From NCBI GenBank assembly GCA_947476285.1, contig CANJPU010000008.1, forward strand, positions 47,877 to 111,876: DNA of 64,000 nucleotides, written 5' to 3'. The translations under genes and the position numbers were made by a program. Shown here in pieces: positions 33,666 to 41,912 of this stretch (positions within the stretch are counted from its first letter, which is position 1; each line of letters starts with the position of its first letter). This DNA is from Comamonadaceae bacterium (GTDB lineage: Bacteria; Pseudomonadota; Gammaproteobacteria; Burkholderiales; Burkholderiaceae_C). A model generated the notes under the pieces. That model worked only from the letters and a program-made list of their open reading frames with translations, did no database searches and had not been told where the DNA came from.

Positions 33666-34631
33666 ATGCGAATCATGCGGCCCGTTATCTTTGCCTTGCT
33701 CTTGTTGCCACTGATGTTCTTCGCTGTCGAATCGATGGCGCAGGAGTACCCGCAAAAACCGGTCAAGATCATCGTCCATTTGCCAGCAGGCGGCTCTACC
33801 GATGTGATTGCGCGGCTTTATGGCGCGCGCCTGAGTACGGGGCTGGGCAAGCAGTTCTACATTGAGAACCGTCCGGGCGGCGGCGGCACCGTTGCGGCGC
33901 GTGAGATCGCCAAGTCACCCCGCGATGGATATTCGCTTGGCGTGTGCACCGCAGCAACCAACGGCATTGTGGTTGGTATGTATGACAACGTGGGCTACCA
34001 CCCGGTTCGGGATTTCACGTTCATCGGCATGATGGGCGGCGTGCCGATGGTCATAGCGGTGCGTCCTGACCAAGGCATTGCGTCCCTGCAGGATCTGATC
34101 AAAAAATCCAGACAACAGTCGATGAATGTCGCCCTGCCAAACACGATGGCCATGCTGGTGCGCGATCTCATCGTCAAGCAGGAGGGCGCGGGCTTGAACA
34201 GCGTGCCGTACAAAGGTGCTGCAGCTGCCATCAACGACGTCCTCGGAGGGCACCTGTCCGTGATTGTGGATACGCCCATCACCATACAGCCGCAGGTCGC
34301 AGCGGGCAAGTTGCTGGCCCTGGGCATCACGACGCGCAACCAGACCCCGCTGATGGCGGGGGTCAAAACGGTGGCCGAACAAGGGTTTCCGGGATTCGAG
34401 GTGACCGGATGGTTCTCGTTGTGCGCGCCTGAGGGTATTCCGGCTGGCATCGTCAGGCAGCTCAATGCGGAATTACAGAAGATTCATGCAGACCCTGAGT
34501 TTCAAAAGAGCTTGCTCGGTCAAGGCTTTGATGTCGTGCCAGTGGGAGATTCAGCCCTGCTGCCAGAGTTTGTAAGGGCCGAATCCGAGCGCTGGGTCAA
34601 GGTGGTCAAGGACAACAACATACGGCCTTGA
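33666..34631 (+). CDS. Bug/TctC-type periplasmic solute receptor
   Basis: A 321-residue receptor; the signal peptide MRIMRPVIFALLLLPLMFFA ends ESMAQE, then YPQKPVKIIVHLPAGGSTD. I start at ATG 33666; the longer reading from 33534 begins inside an operator copy and adds no signal-peptide features. It is divergent from the regulator gene, so its ligand could be close to the inducer. Confidence 0.9.
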   Translation: MRIMRPVIFALLLLPLMFFAVESMAQEYPQKPVKIIVHLPAGGSTDVIARLYGARLSTGLGKQFYIENRPGGGGTVAAREIAKSPRDGYSLGVCTAATNGIVVGMYDNVGYHPVRDFTFIGMMGGVPMVIAVRPDQGIASLQDLIKKSRQQSMNVALPNTMAMLVRDLIVKQEGAGLNSVPYKGAAAAINDVLGGHLSVIVDTPITIQPQVAAGKLLALGITTRNQTPLMAGVKTVAEQGFPGFEVTGWFSLCAPEGIPAGIVRQLNAELQKIHADPEFQKSLLGQGFDVVPVGDSALLPEFVRAESERWVKVVKDNNIRP

Positions 34632-34989
34632 GGCGGCGCGGTGAAGACGTCACAGAAGTGATCCCGCAAATTTGAAAGGCGCCCAAAGTCCGATAGGCTA
34701 GGGTTGAACCTATTATGAGCGACCCTTCAATGGGCTGATACTTGCGACGGCAACCAAGTGCCTCCTCCAAGTTGACAGTGGGGTGCACTTCTACATACGT
34801 GCTAAATGGATACTCCTTCATCGCATCATTCGAGGGCTTTGCACCTTGGCCTTGGGTCGGGCACGATCGACGAATCGATCTGCGATGTGTGGCCGCTGAT
34901 CGGCCGTGTGGCAATTCTGTGGTGTGACCGTTTGGAGTATCTTGGTCTTTGGTTCGTCCCCGCGCGCCTGCGCGCAGTCCAGGTGTCTC
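34632..34989. other. 358-bp gap, possible degenerate transposase remnant
   Basis: No intact gene. On the minus strand about 34690-34830 reads YPFSTYVEVH, then NLEEALGCRRKYQPIEG, which faintly recalls the C-terminal YIEVFYN...HSALGYRSP region of IS3-family transposases, but with too many changes to be sure. The Shine-Dalgarno AGGTG of the next Bug gene lies at its right end. No operator copy is seen here. Confidence 0.3.
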
Positions 34990-36087
34990 ATGCCAGTTGA
35001 AAGCAAAGCCGGTCTGAAGATAGGGGCTCTGTGGGGCGCCGCAGTTCTGCTTGGGCTGATGTCCCATGAGGTCCGTGCCCAAGAGGAGTACCCCTCCAAG
35101 CCTGTCCAGATCGTCGTGCCGTTTGCTGTTGGCGGCGGCACTGACACCATGGCGAGGGTGCTCGCCAAAGAGCTCTCCGCCGCCTTGAAGAGCAACTTCT
35201 ATGTGGACAACCGCACGGGTGCTGGCGGGCGCATCGGAGGCGACTACGTGGTCAAGTCCCAGCCGGATGGCTACAAACTGTTGTTCGCCGGGCCTACACT
35301 CACGGTGTTTTCGCCCATCCTCGAGCCCGAGACCATGCCTTTCGACGCCCGGACCGCGCTGGTGCCTGTGGCCTATTTCTATAAGTACGACCTTGTTTTG
35401 GCTGCGAGTGCGCAGAGCGGTCTCACGAGCCTGAAGCAACTCATTGACACGCTGCAGGCTGCTGAGAAACCTATGTCGTTTGGATCGGGCGGCGCGGGCA
35501 CCTCGCCGCATCTTGCGGGACTGTGGCTGACGTACCTGACGAACACGCGTGCCACCGCGATCCATTACCGCGGCTCGGCGCAGGCCCAGCTCGATACGCA
35601 AGCCAATCGGCTGACCTTCAATTTCGAGGGCGTCGTCCCGACCGAGCCGCATATTCGAAGCGGCAAGCTGGTCGGACTGGCAATCGCCAGTAAGACCCGT
35701 TCGCCCGCACTCCCCAACGTTCCGACCATGGCGCAAGCCGGCTTGCCACAATTCACCGAAGTCGACTGGACGCAATGGAGCGCGCTGTACGCGCCTGCGG
35801 CCACGCCACCGGCGGTTTTGCGAAAGCTCAACGACGCGGTCAGGGGCATCATGCAAGATCCTCGGGTGATCTCATCGTTGAAGTCGCTGAACGCCGAATT
35901 GATGCCTGTGATGAACTTCGAGGAAACCCAGGCCTACGGGGTGCAGCAATATGCGCAGTGGGCGAAGGCGCTTGTGCCGCTCAAGCCGATGATGAAACAA
36001 GTGGTTGGTCAGGCTCCAGGCTTGTCTGCGTCACCCGGCCCGAGGGCCGCGCCGCCAGTGCGTGAGCGGTCTCAGTCCGACACCTAA
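34990..36087 (+). CDS. Bug/TctC-type receptor with a C-terminal extension
   Basis: The 365 residues exceed the usual 320-330 by about 30, which form a low-complexity tail (SASPGPRAAPPVRERSQSDT). The signal peptide ends EVRAQEE and the mature protein opens YPSKPVQIVVPFAVGGGTD. ATG 34990 has AGGTG 5 bases upstream; the frame open from 34906 is unlikely to be translated. It precedes an ABC-type binding protein by 27 bases, so two unrelated receptor types share a transcript. Confidence 0.88.
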   Translation: MPVESKAGLKIGALWGAAVLLGLMSHEVRAQEEYPSKPVQIVVPFAVGGGTDTMARVLAKELSAALKSNFYVDNRTGAGGRIGGDYVVKSQPDGYKLLFAGPTLTVFSPILEPETMPFDARTALVPVAYFYKYDLVLAASAQSGLTSLKQLIDTLQAAEKPMSFGSGGAGTSPHLAGLWLTYLTNTRATAIHYRGSAQAQLDTQANRLTFNFEGVVPTEPHIRSGKLVGLAIASKTRSPALPNVPTMAQAGLPQFTEVDWTQWSALYAPAATPPAVLRKLNDAVRGIMQDPRVISSLKSLNAELMPVMNFEETQAYGVQQYAQWAKALVPLKPMMKQVVGQAPGLSASPGPRAAPPVRERSQSDT

Positions 36088-36114
36088 GCAAAACCGATCA
36101 AAAGGGTACTTCAG

Positions 36115-37164
36115 ATGCTACACATTCCTCGCGGCCTCGCCGCATACCTCACTGCGTTCACTGTGCTGATGGCGGCACCGCCGGCCCAGGCGCAGCAGCG
36201 CACCCCGACCACGGTGGTCATCGCTTCTTTCGGCGGCAATCTCGACAAGGTATATGCCGAGGCGCTCGCGCCCTTTCTGGACGCGCGCAACATCGTGGTC
36301 AAGTGGGTTCCCAGCTCCTCGCTGGAGAACGCGGCAAAGGTGGTTGCCACTGCGGGGCGCCCGGAATACGACCTCGTGCTGTTCGACAACCTTGCGTATT
36401 CGCTCGCTTCCAGTAAGGGCGTACTCGCGAAGGTGGACGAGGCGGTCGTGACGAACTACAAGGACCTGGACCGGCGCGCGCAGCTCCCGCGCAGGGATGG
36501 CGTGCCCGTCGGCTTCTACGTTGCCGGTCTCATGTACAACACGCAGGAATTCGCCAAGCGCGGCTGGACACCGCCTACCGGCTGGGCCGACTTGTTCCGG
36601 CCGGAATTTTGCGACGTGCTGGGCTTGGCCAATGTCAACTATGCGCCCGGCGTCGCCATGCTGGTGATGCTCGCTGGCGGGGACATCAACAAGGTGCCGC
36701 AGGCGATAGAGAAGATGAGCACCTTGAAGAACTGTGTGCAGACGCTTGAGGAGGCCTCCCCCAAGCTGGAGGAAAAGACGCAGATGGGCGTGTATTTGGT
36801 GGGCCTGGCCGCTAGCACGCGCGTGCCGGCACTCGCCCTGCAGAACGTGCCGGTAAAGTTCGTGTTCCCCAGGGAGGGCACCCTCTTTGGCAACGGCACA
36901 ATTTCCGTGGTGAAGGGAGCGCCCAACGAGAAGCTCGCACAAGAGATCAGCAACTACCTGATCGGTCCGCAGGCACAGACGATCCTCATGAGCAAGGCGT
37001 TCTACGTCCCCACCAACACCAAGGTGAAACTGCTGCCTCAATTGCTGGAATACGGCCTGCCGAGCCCAGAGCAGATGGGCCGCCTGATCACTGTATCCGA
37101 TGATGAAGTATTGGCCAGGCGCCGCGGCTGGCAGCGCGATCTGCAGCGCGCCATGGCACGCTGA
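36115..37164 (+). CDS. spermidine/putrescine-type ABC substrate-binding protein
   Basis: The 349 residues have a signal peptide (ending PPAQAQQ) and the PotD-like opening TVVIASFGGNLDKVY, with YDLVLFDNLAYSLASSKGVLAKVD, GVPVGFYVAGLMYN and GWADLFRPEF. It is paralogous to the protein at 50099-51139 and probably serves the ABC transporter encoded at 42932-45731, which has no adjacent binding-protein gene. The ligand is likely a small charged organic molecule; polyamine specificity cannot be claimed. Confidence 0.88.
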   Translation: MLHIPRGLAAYLTAFTVLMAAPPAQAQQRTPTTVVIASFGGNLDKVYAEALAPFLDARNIVVKWVPSSSLENAAKVVATAGRPEYDLVLFDNLAYSLASSKGVLAKVDEAVVTNYKDLDRRAQLPRRDGVPVGFYVAGLMYNTQEFAKRGWTPPTGWADLFRPEFCDVLGLANVNYAPGVAMLVMLAGGDINKVPQAIEKMSTLKNCVQTLEEASPKLEEKTQMGVYLVGLAASTRVPALALQNVPVKFVFPREGTLFGNGTISVVKGAPNEKLAQEISNYLIGPQAQTILMSKAFYVPTNTKVKLLPQLLEYGLPSPEQMGRLITVSDDEVLARRRGWQRDLQRAMAR

Positions 37165-37209
37165 GTTCCTTGCGGCCGAAAAAGGCAACGCGATCGGCAA
37201 GGGCAGGGC

Positions 37210-38028
37210 ATGGCATTCGATCTTCAACTTTCCGGGCGCGCAGTCCTTATCACCGGCGGCAGTCGCGGACTAGGCCGCGCGCTGGCGCTGGCCTGCGCGC
37301 AGCAGGGAATGCGAGTGGCGATCTGCGCGCGCACTCGCGAGTCGCTGGACGAAGTGGCCGCTGCCGTGCGCAAAGGTGGCGCCGTTTGCGTTCCGATCGT
37401 GGCGGACCTGTCCGAGTCTGCGGGCTGCCGCCGTGCTGTCGAGACGGCAACTGAGGCTTTCGGCACGCTCGATGTGCTGATCAACAATGCCTCGACGCGT
37501 GTGGCCGGAGCGCCTGCCAGCATCATGGACATGGACGATGCCCACCTCACCGCACGTTTCATGGGCAAGACGATGGCTGCCATTCATTGCGCGCAGGCCG
37601 CTGTGCCGGTCATGCGCGCGGCGGGTGAAGGGCGAATTCTGTGTATCGGCGGCACGGCCTCCAGAACTGCTCTGGGCCCTGGGGATACCACCGCGAAAAA
37701 CTCGGCGCTGCCGCAAGGTCTGGGCAATGCGGCGCTTTCCAATTTCTGCAAGTACCTCTCTGACGAGGTCGCACCAGACCGCATCACAGTGAACATCGTG
37801 CATCCTCACACCATGTACACCGCGCGCATGGTTGAACGCGCTTTGTCCATTGGTGAGGACGAGGCGAGCGTGATCGAACGCATGACGGCGCGCATTCCCC
37901 TGGGGCGCCTCATTACCGCCGATGACGTGGTTGGCATCGTCCTGTTCCTTGCGTCGCCTTTGGCCTCGGCGATCACCGGGCAGTCGATCGCCGTGGATGG
38001 CGGCGCGCTTCGCGGCGTGGTGTACTGA
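37210..38028 (+). CDS. SDR-family protein lacking the catalytic Tyr and Lys
   Basis: A 272-residue SDR with an intact cofactor site (TGGSRGLGRA, LINNAST) and the normal C-terminal FLASPLASAITGQSIAVDGG. The catalytic region is altered: the YxxxK positions read Gln169 and Asn173 (LPQGLGNAAL), and the usual NISS serine strand reads CIGGTA. Dehydrogenase activity by the normal mechanism is therefore unlikely; it may bind nucleotide without turnover or use another mechanism. It lies between the ABC binding protein and a hydrolase-like protein that also lacks its nucleophile. Confidence 0.82.
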   Translation: MAFDLQLSGRAVLITGGSRGLGRALALACAQQGMRVAICARTRESLDEVAAAVRKGGAVCVPIVADLSESAGCRRAVETATEAFGTLDVLINNASTRVAGAPASIMDMDDAHLTARFMGKTMAAIHCAQAAVPVMRAAGEGRILCIGGTASRTALGPGDTTAKNSALPQGLGNAALSNFCKYLSDEVAPDRITVNIVHPHTMYTARMVERALSIGEDEASVIERMTARIPLGRLITADDVVGIVLFLASPLASAITGQSIAVDGGALRGVVY

Positions 38029-38065
38029 TCATCAATAGTACAAGGTGAAACACTGCAATAGGACC

Positions 38066-38977
38066 ATGGACGGATTCGATGTTTTCACGGTGGAGTCGGG
38101 CGGCGCGCGCTTGCGCGTATTCGCATGTGGCCAGGGCCCGCCGCTCGTTCTTCTACCGGGCATCGGGCGTCCGCCTGCGGACCTCGCTGCGTTCGCTGGG
38201 CTGCTGGTGCAGGCGGGCTACCGCGCACTGCTGCCGGAGCCGCGCGGCATAGGCCAGAGCAATGGGCCGCTGGAGGGCATTACTCTTCATGAGCTCGCCG
38301 CTGATGTGGCGGCGGCCATGGATGCGGATAGCGCCAGTGGCGCTGTCGTCATCGGCCACGCCTTCGGAAATCGGGTTGCGCGCGCGCTCGCGGTGGACCG
38401 TCCCGATCTGGTGCGTGCGGTCGTGCTGCTGTCGGCCAGTGGCAAGGTGCATGGCAGCGCCAAATCCGCCGAGTGGAACCGCCTCGCGTTGGATGCATCC
38501 GCCGACCCGCAGGAGCGCAGAGCGGCGGCGGCGGCGGCCTGGTTTGGTCCGGGCGCAGACGTCACACCGTGGCTGACTGGCTGGTGCATCGCGCAACGCG
38601 AGGCATTCGCGCAGGCCGCGCGCGCGACACCGCTGAGCGAATGGTGGAGCGCAGGATCGGCACAAGTGCTCATCGTTCTTGGCGGCGCGGATGCAAGCTC
38701 GCCGCCACAGAACGGTTATCTGCTGAAGGAAGAAATTGGGCCGCGTGCAAAGCTTCTGGAACTCCCCGGCATCGGGCATTCGCTGCCGGTCGAAGCGCCC
38801 GCAGCGCTCGCGCAGGCCGTTCTGCCCACTCTGTCTGAGTTCTTTGGCCTCGAAGTTCCTCACACATCGGATGAGAGCGTTACGCCCTCGAGGGGCCCGC
38901 CCGCCCATGCATCAATGCGCCCCAACACGGACAACACATCGTCTTCAGGGTCGCATTCCCTAAAGACTCGATCGTAG
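38066..38977 (+). CDS. alpha/beta-hydrolase fold protein with Ala in place of the nucleophile Ser
   Basis: The 303 residues have the fold's landmarks: LLPGIGRPPAD (oxyanion strand), PEPRGIGQS, the nucleophile elbow IGHAFGNRVAR, Asp209 (LGGADASS) and His238 (GIGHSLP). In active enzymes the elbow is GHSxG; here Ala99 replaces Ser. About 35 C-terminal residues are read from the antisense of the convergent dehydrogenase gene (118-bp overlap). Start uncertain: ATG 38066 or GTG 38045. Confidence 0.78.
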   Translation: MDGFDVFTVESGGARLRVFACGQGPPLVLLPGIGRPPADLAAFAGLLVQAGYRALLPEPRGIGQSNGPLEGITLHELAADVAAAMDADSASGAVVIGHAFGNRVARALAVDRPDLVRAVVLLSASGKVHGSAKSAEWNRLALDASADPQERRAAAAAAWFGPGADVTPWLTGWCIAQREAFAQAARATPLSEWWSAGSAQVLIVLGGADASSPPQNGYLLKEEIGPRAKLLELPGIGHSLPVEAPAALAQAVLPTLSEFFGLEVPHTSDESVTPSRGPPAHASMRPNTDNTSSSGSHSLKTRS

Positions 38978-39774
38978 ACCTCGAAGGCTGATCGGCCGAT
39001 GTGGCTGGGCAGGCCCAGCGCGTCCACTTCCTCAAGCCACAGTCGCGCATCCTTCTGGACAATGCGCAGCGCAGCGCCGAACTGCCCGCCCGCGAGTGCG
39101 AGCGGCACCTTGCGCCGGGTGGCGTCGCTCTGCGCGGTGCCCTCGTTGAGGACGGCCAGCGCAAGCGCTGGATCAAGTCCAGCCCGCGCTGCCATGACCA
39201 TCGCCTCGCAGCCGATGGCGAGGTTCACGCGGGACACCATACCGTTGATGATCTTCATCGTCTGCGCTGCCCCGGTCACCGGTCCCAGATAGATGACGCT
39301 TCCGCAGGCGCGTAGCACCGGCTCTGCGAGCCGGTGCGACTGCAGCGGCCCCGCCATCATTGTCACCATCGTGCCTTGAGCTGCCTTCTCAGGCCCGCCG
39401 CTCACCGGCGCGTCGAGAACGCTGACTCCGCGCTCGCTGAGCGACGCAGCGATGCGCCGCACGCAAGCTGACCCCGTGGTGCTCAAGTGCACCAGATGCC
39501 GGATGCGCGAGCCCTCAATGAGGCCCAGCGGCCCGAGGCTCGCAGCCTCGCAGGCCTCCACACTGGGCAGGCACACCAGCACGAGTTCACAGTGATCGGC
39601 GACATCTCGCGCGGACGTCGCGCTCGACGCGCCTGCGTCGGCGCACAGTGCATCGAGCGCCTTGGCACTGGGGTCGAACGCGCGCACGCGCAACCCGCTC
39701 GCCGCGATCCTGCGTGCGATCGGAAGGCCCATCTGGCCCACGCCGATGAAGCCGATTTCTGTTGGAGGGTTCAG
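38860..39774 (-). CDS. beta-hydroxyacid dehydrogenase (3-hydroxyisobutyrate dehydrogenase family), non-ATG start
   Basis: A family member with APVSGGPEKAAQG near 120-135 and MKIINGMVSR, whose Lys is at the catalytic position. The first GTG (39741) would cut the Rossmann strand in half. In the same frame upstream lie codons for NPPTEIGFIG, so I infer initiation at CTG 39774, giving MNPPTEIGFIGVGQMG. No ATG, GTG or TTG is available between the preceding Bug stop and this point. It follows the Bug gene by 10 bases and overlaps the convergent hydrolase-like gene. Confidence 0.75.
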   Translation of the reverse strand: MNPPTEIGFIGVGQMGLPIARRIAASGLRVRAFDPSAKALDALCADAGASSATSARDVADHCELVLVCLPSVEACEAASLGPLGLIEGSRIRHLVHLSTTGSACVRRIAASLSERGVSVLDAPVSGGPEKAAQGTMVTMMAGPLQSHRLAEPVLRACGSVIYLGPVTGAAQTMKIINGMVSRVNLAIGCEAMVMAARAGLDPALALAVLNEGTAQSDATRRKVPLALAGGQFGAALRIVQKDARLWLEEVDALGLPSHIGRSAFEVYDRVFRECDPEDDVLSVLGRIDAWAGGPLEGVTLSSDV

Positions 39775-39784
39775 GGTGCTTATC

Positions 39785-40759
39785 TCAGCGCTCCGGCTGG
39801 ATGCCCGCCGCTTGCAAAAGCCGGGTCCAACGGGCAGCCTCGCTTCGCATGAAGGCCGTGAACTGGGCCGGTTCCTCGTTCAGTACTTCGGCCTCAGCGG
39901 AAATCCGGGTGTTCACCGCGGGCAAGGCAAGCGCCTTGCTGAGCAGTTCATAGAGTTTTCCCGTCACCGCGCGCGGCGTATCGGCCGGTGCGACGATGCC
40001 GTACCAGGACGAAATCTCCATTGCAATCCCCGATTCCCGCATCGTGGGCACGTCGGCCAGCAAATGGAACCGCTGCTGTGAAGTAACAGCCAGGGCACGC
40101 ACCTTGCCTGCCTTGATCTGCGGAAGGATTTCGACAACACCGGCGGTGAGCATCTCGACTTCCCCGGCGAGCAGTGCGGTGGTCGCGGGGGAGCTTCCTT
40201 TGTACGCTGCGTGAATGATGTCGATCCCAGTGATCTGCTTGAGCAGTTCACCGCCAAGATGGGGCGAAGTGCCAACACCGGCGGATCCGAACTTCACCGG
40301 AGCGCCGCGCGACTTTGCCCATGTGATGAATTCGCTCACCGTTCTCGCAGGGACACCCGGATGCACAACCATCACCAGCGGTGCGCTCGCAAAGCGAACA
40401 ATGGGCGCAAAGTCGGCCAGCGTATAGGGCAATTTCATCAGGCCGAACCCGCTTGAGAGGCTGGTCGAGGCCAGGCCCAGGGTGTAGCCATCCGCGGGGG
40501 ATTTGGCGAGTGCGGCGGCCCCTATGGTTGTGCCCGCGCCGGGCTTGTTGTCGATCACCACGGGCACACCGGCGACTTCGCTCAGGCCTTGCCCCAGCAC
40601 TCTTGCGAAAGAGTCCATGCCGCCCCCGGGGGAGGTGCCAACGATGATCTTGATGGGCCGGGCGGGATAGGCGGGCGACCCCTGTGCCAAGACGTTTGCA
40701 GCATTCATGGCAGCTGCGGCTGCCATGAATGCTCGTCTCGTCATGCGGTCTGTGGGCAT
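39785..40759 (-). CDS. Bug/TctC-type receptor with a Tat-like signal
   Basis: A 324-residue receptor with an N-terminus, MPTDRMTRRAFMAAAAAM, that carries a twin-arginine pattern (TRRAFMA) instead of the plain Sec type of the other receptors. The mature part opens YPARPIKIIVGTSPGGGMD. I start at ATG 40759; the upstream frame to 40867 enters the operator region. It is divergent from the dioxygenase at 40891 and probably co-transcribed with the dehydrogenase downstream. Confidence 0.87.
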   Translation of the reverse strand: MPTDRMTRRAFMAAAAAMNAANVLAQGSPAYPARPIKIIVGTSPGGGMDSFARVLGQGLSEVAGVPVVIDNKPGAGTTIGAAALAKSPADGYTLGLASTSLSSGFGLMKLPYTLADFAPIVRFASAPLVMVVHPGVPARTVSEFITWAKSRGAPVKFGSAGVGTSPHLGGELLKQITGIDIIHAAYKGSSPATTALLAGEVEMLTAGVVEILPQIKAGKVRALAVTSQQRFHLLADVPTMRESGIAMEISSWYGIVAPADTPRAVTGKLYELLSKALALPAVNTRISAEAEVLNEEPAQFTAFMRSEAARWTRLLQAAGIQPER

Positions 40760-40840
40760 GAAAATGTCCTTGGGCAGGTAGCTAATGTGCAAGTATCTCG
40801 GATGGCCCAGCGTTGATTTGGCCAGAATCCAAGCGTACCA

Positions 40841-40851
40841 TTGTCGGATCA
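40841..40851. promoter_or_regulatory. GntR/FadR-type operator, TTGTCGGATCA
   Basis: A 9-of-11 match between the divergent Bug (start 40759) and dioxygenase (start 40891) genes, 39 bases before the latter. Confidence 0.5.
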
Positions 40852-40890
40852 AAAAACAAGGTGGCAAGCCCGGCCAACGATGAGTTCTCT

Positions 40891-41739
40891 ATGCAGTGCG
40901 CCATCACCGTCAGCCCTCTCACTCCCACATTCGGGGCCGAAGTTCTCGGACTGCATCCGCAGACCGTGTCCGACAGTTGGCCGCAACTGCGCGATGCATT
41001 CCGCACGCATCGCTTGCTGGTGCTGCGCGACCTCCCGCTGGATGAGATGCAGTTCACGCTGCTCGCGCAGCGCCTGGGTCCGCTTGAAGGGCGCTATGTC
41101 ATGCGTCGCAGCGACGGTAAGGCGTCCTCGCCGGTGCACCTGATCCAGAACCTGGATGCCGACGGCCGCGTCGCGGCCAACCCCTACGGAAACGCCAATT
41201 ACTTTTGGCACACCGACAAGCAGTACCATCTCCAGCCCTCCCTGGCCACCCTGCTACAGGCGATGCAGATTCCGCCCACCGGGGGCACCACCGAGTTCGC
41301 CGACATGTCGGCGGCCTATGAGGCACTTGCACCGGCGGTGCGCGAGCGCATCCGCGGACTGCGGGCTGTGTACTCCTATCCGCACATGCTGCGAACCTGC
41401 CTCAAGCGCGAGCCAACCGCCGAAGAGATCGAGAAGACGCCGCCGGTGGATCATCCGCTGGTTCGGACGCATCCGGAAACCGGGCGCGCGAGCCTCTTCG
41501 TGGGCATGTACTGCTGCGCCATCGTCGGCATGCCGCCCCAGGAGAGCTGCGCGCTGTTGGCGCAATTGCAGGCGCATGCGACGGACCGGCGTTTCGTCTA
41601 TGCACACGCCTGGCAGCCCAAGGATCTTCTGATGTGGGATAACCGTTGCCTGTTGCATCGGGCAGTGGCGGACTTCGACATGGCGCGGTATCGCCGCGTC
41701 ATGCGCCGCACCGTGGTGCAAGGCGAAGTGCCAGTCTGA
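40891..41739 (+). CDS. TauD/TfdA family dioxygenase
   Basis: The 282 residues contain WHTDKQY (His107, Asp109) and CLLHRAVADF (His256) with the arginine-rich RYRRVMRRTV ending that holds 2-oxoglutarate. I start at ATG 40891; a GTG at 40864 is possible and neither has a good Shine-Dalgarno. It is a single-gene unit in front of the Bug/ABC operon. It diverges clearly from the dioxygenases at 3794 and 54133, which resemble each other more. Confidence 0.86.
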   Translation: MQCAITVSPLTPTFGAEVLGLHPQTVSDSWPQLRDAFRTHRLLVLRDLPLDEMQFTLLAQRLGPLEGRYVMRRSDGKASSPVHLIQNLDADGRVAANPYGNANYFWHTDKQYHLQPSLATLLQAMQIPPTGGTTEFADMSAAYEALAPAVRERIRGLRAVYSYPHMLRTCLKREPTAEEIEKTPPVDHPLVRTHPETGRASLFVGMYCCAIVGMPPQESCALLAQLQAHATDRRFVYAHAWQPKDLLMWDNRCLLHRAVADFDMARYRRVMRRTVVQGEVPV

Positions 41740-41890
41740 GCAGCTCGGCACGAGCGAGCCAACGATGTTCAATGCGTGTCACCCGCCAGCATTCTCTTGT
41801 TTCAGAACGCGCGTCGCCGACGCAAGCAGAGCTCGTCCCAAAAGTTCGTCATTGGGTTTATGCTCGCAAGGCACAGGCGCTTGAAATCGA

Positions 41891-41901
41891 TTGTCGGACA
41901 G
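41891..41901. promoter_or_regulatory. GntR/FadR-type operator, TTGTCGGACAG
   Basis: A 10-of-11 match ending 11 bases before the Bug ATG at 41913, directly against its Shine-Dalgarno (GGGGAAA). Binding here should block the Bug/ABC operon. Confidence 0.68.
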
Positions 41902-41912
41902 ACGGGGAAAAT

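Noticed and set aside
34606..35856. 416-residue minus-strand open frame
   Set aside because: It lies antisense to a clear Bug gene and shows no domain. Long shadow frames are common in GC-rich coding DNA. Only its far end (34690-34830) is mentioned as a possible remnant.
36073..36083. CAGTCCGACAC as another operator copy
   Set aside because: Only 8 of 11 positions match and it lies inside the end of a Bug coding region, so chance similarity is likely.
36118..37227. 369-residue minus-strand open frame
   Set aside because: It mirrors the ABC binding-protein gene and has no recognisable motif or ribosome site.
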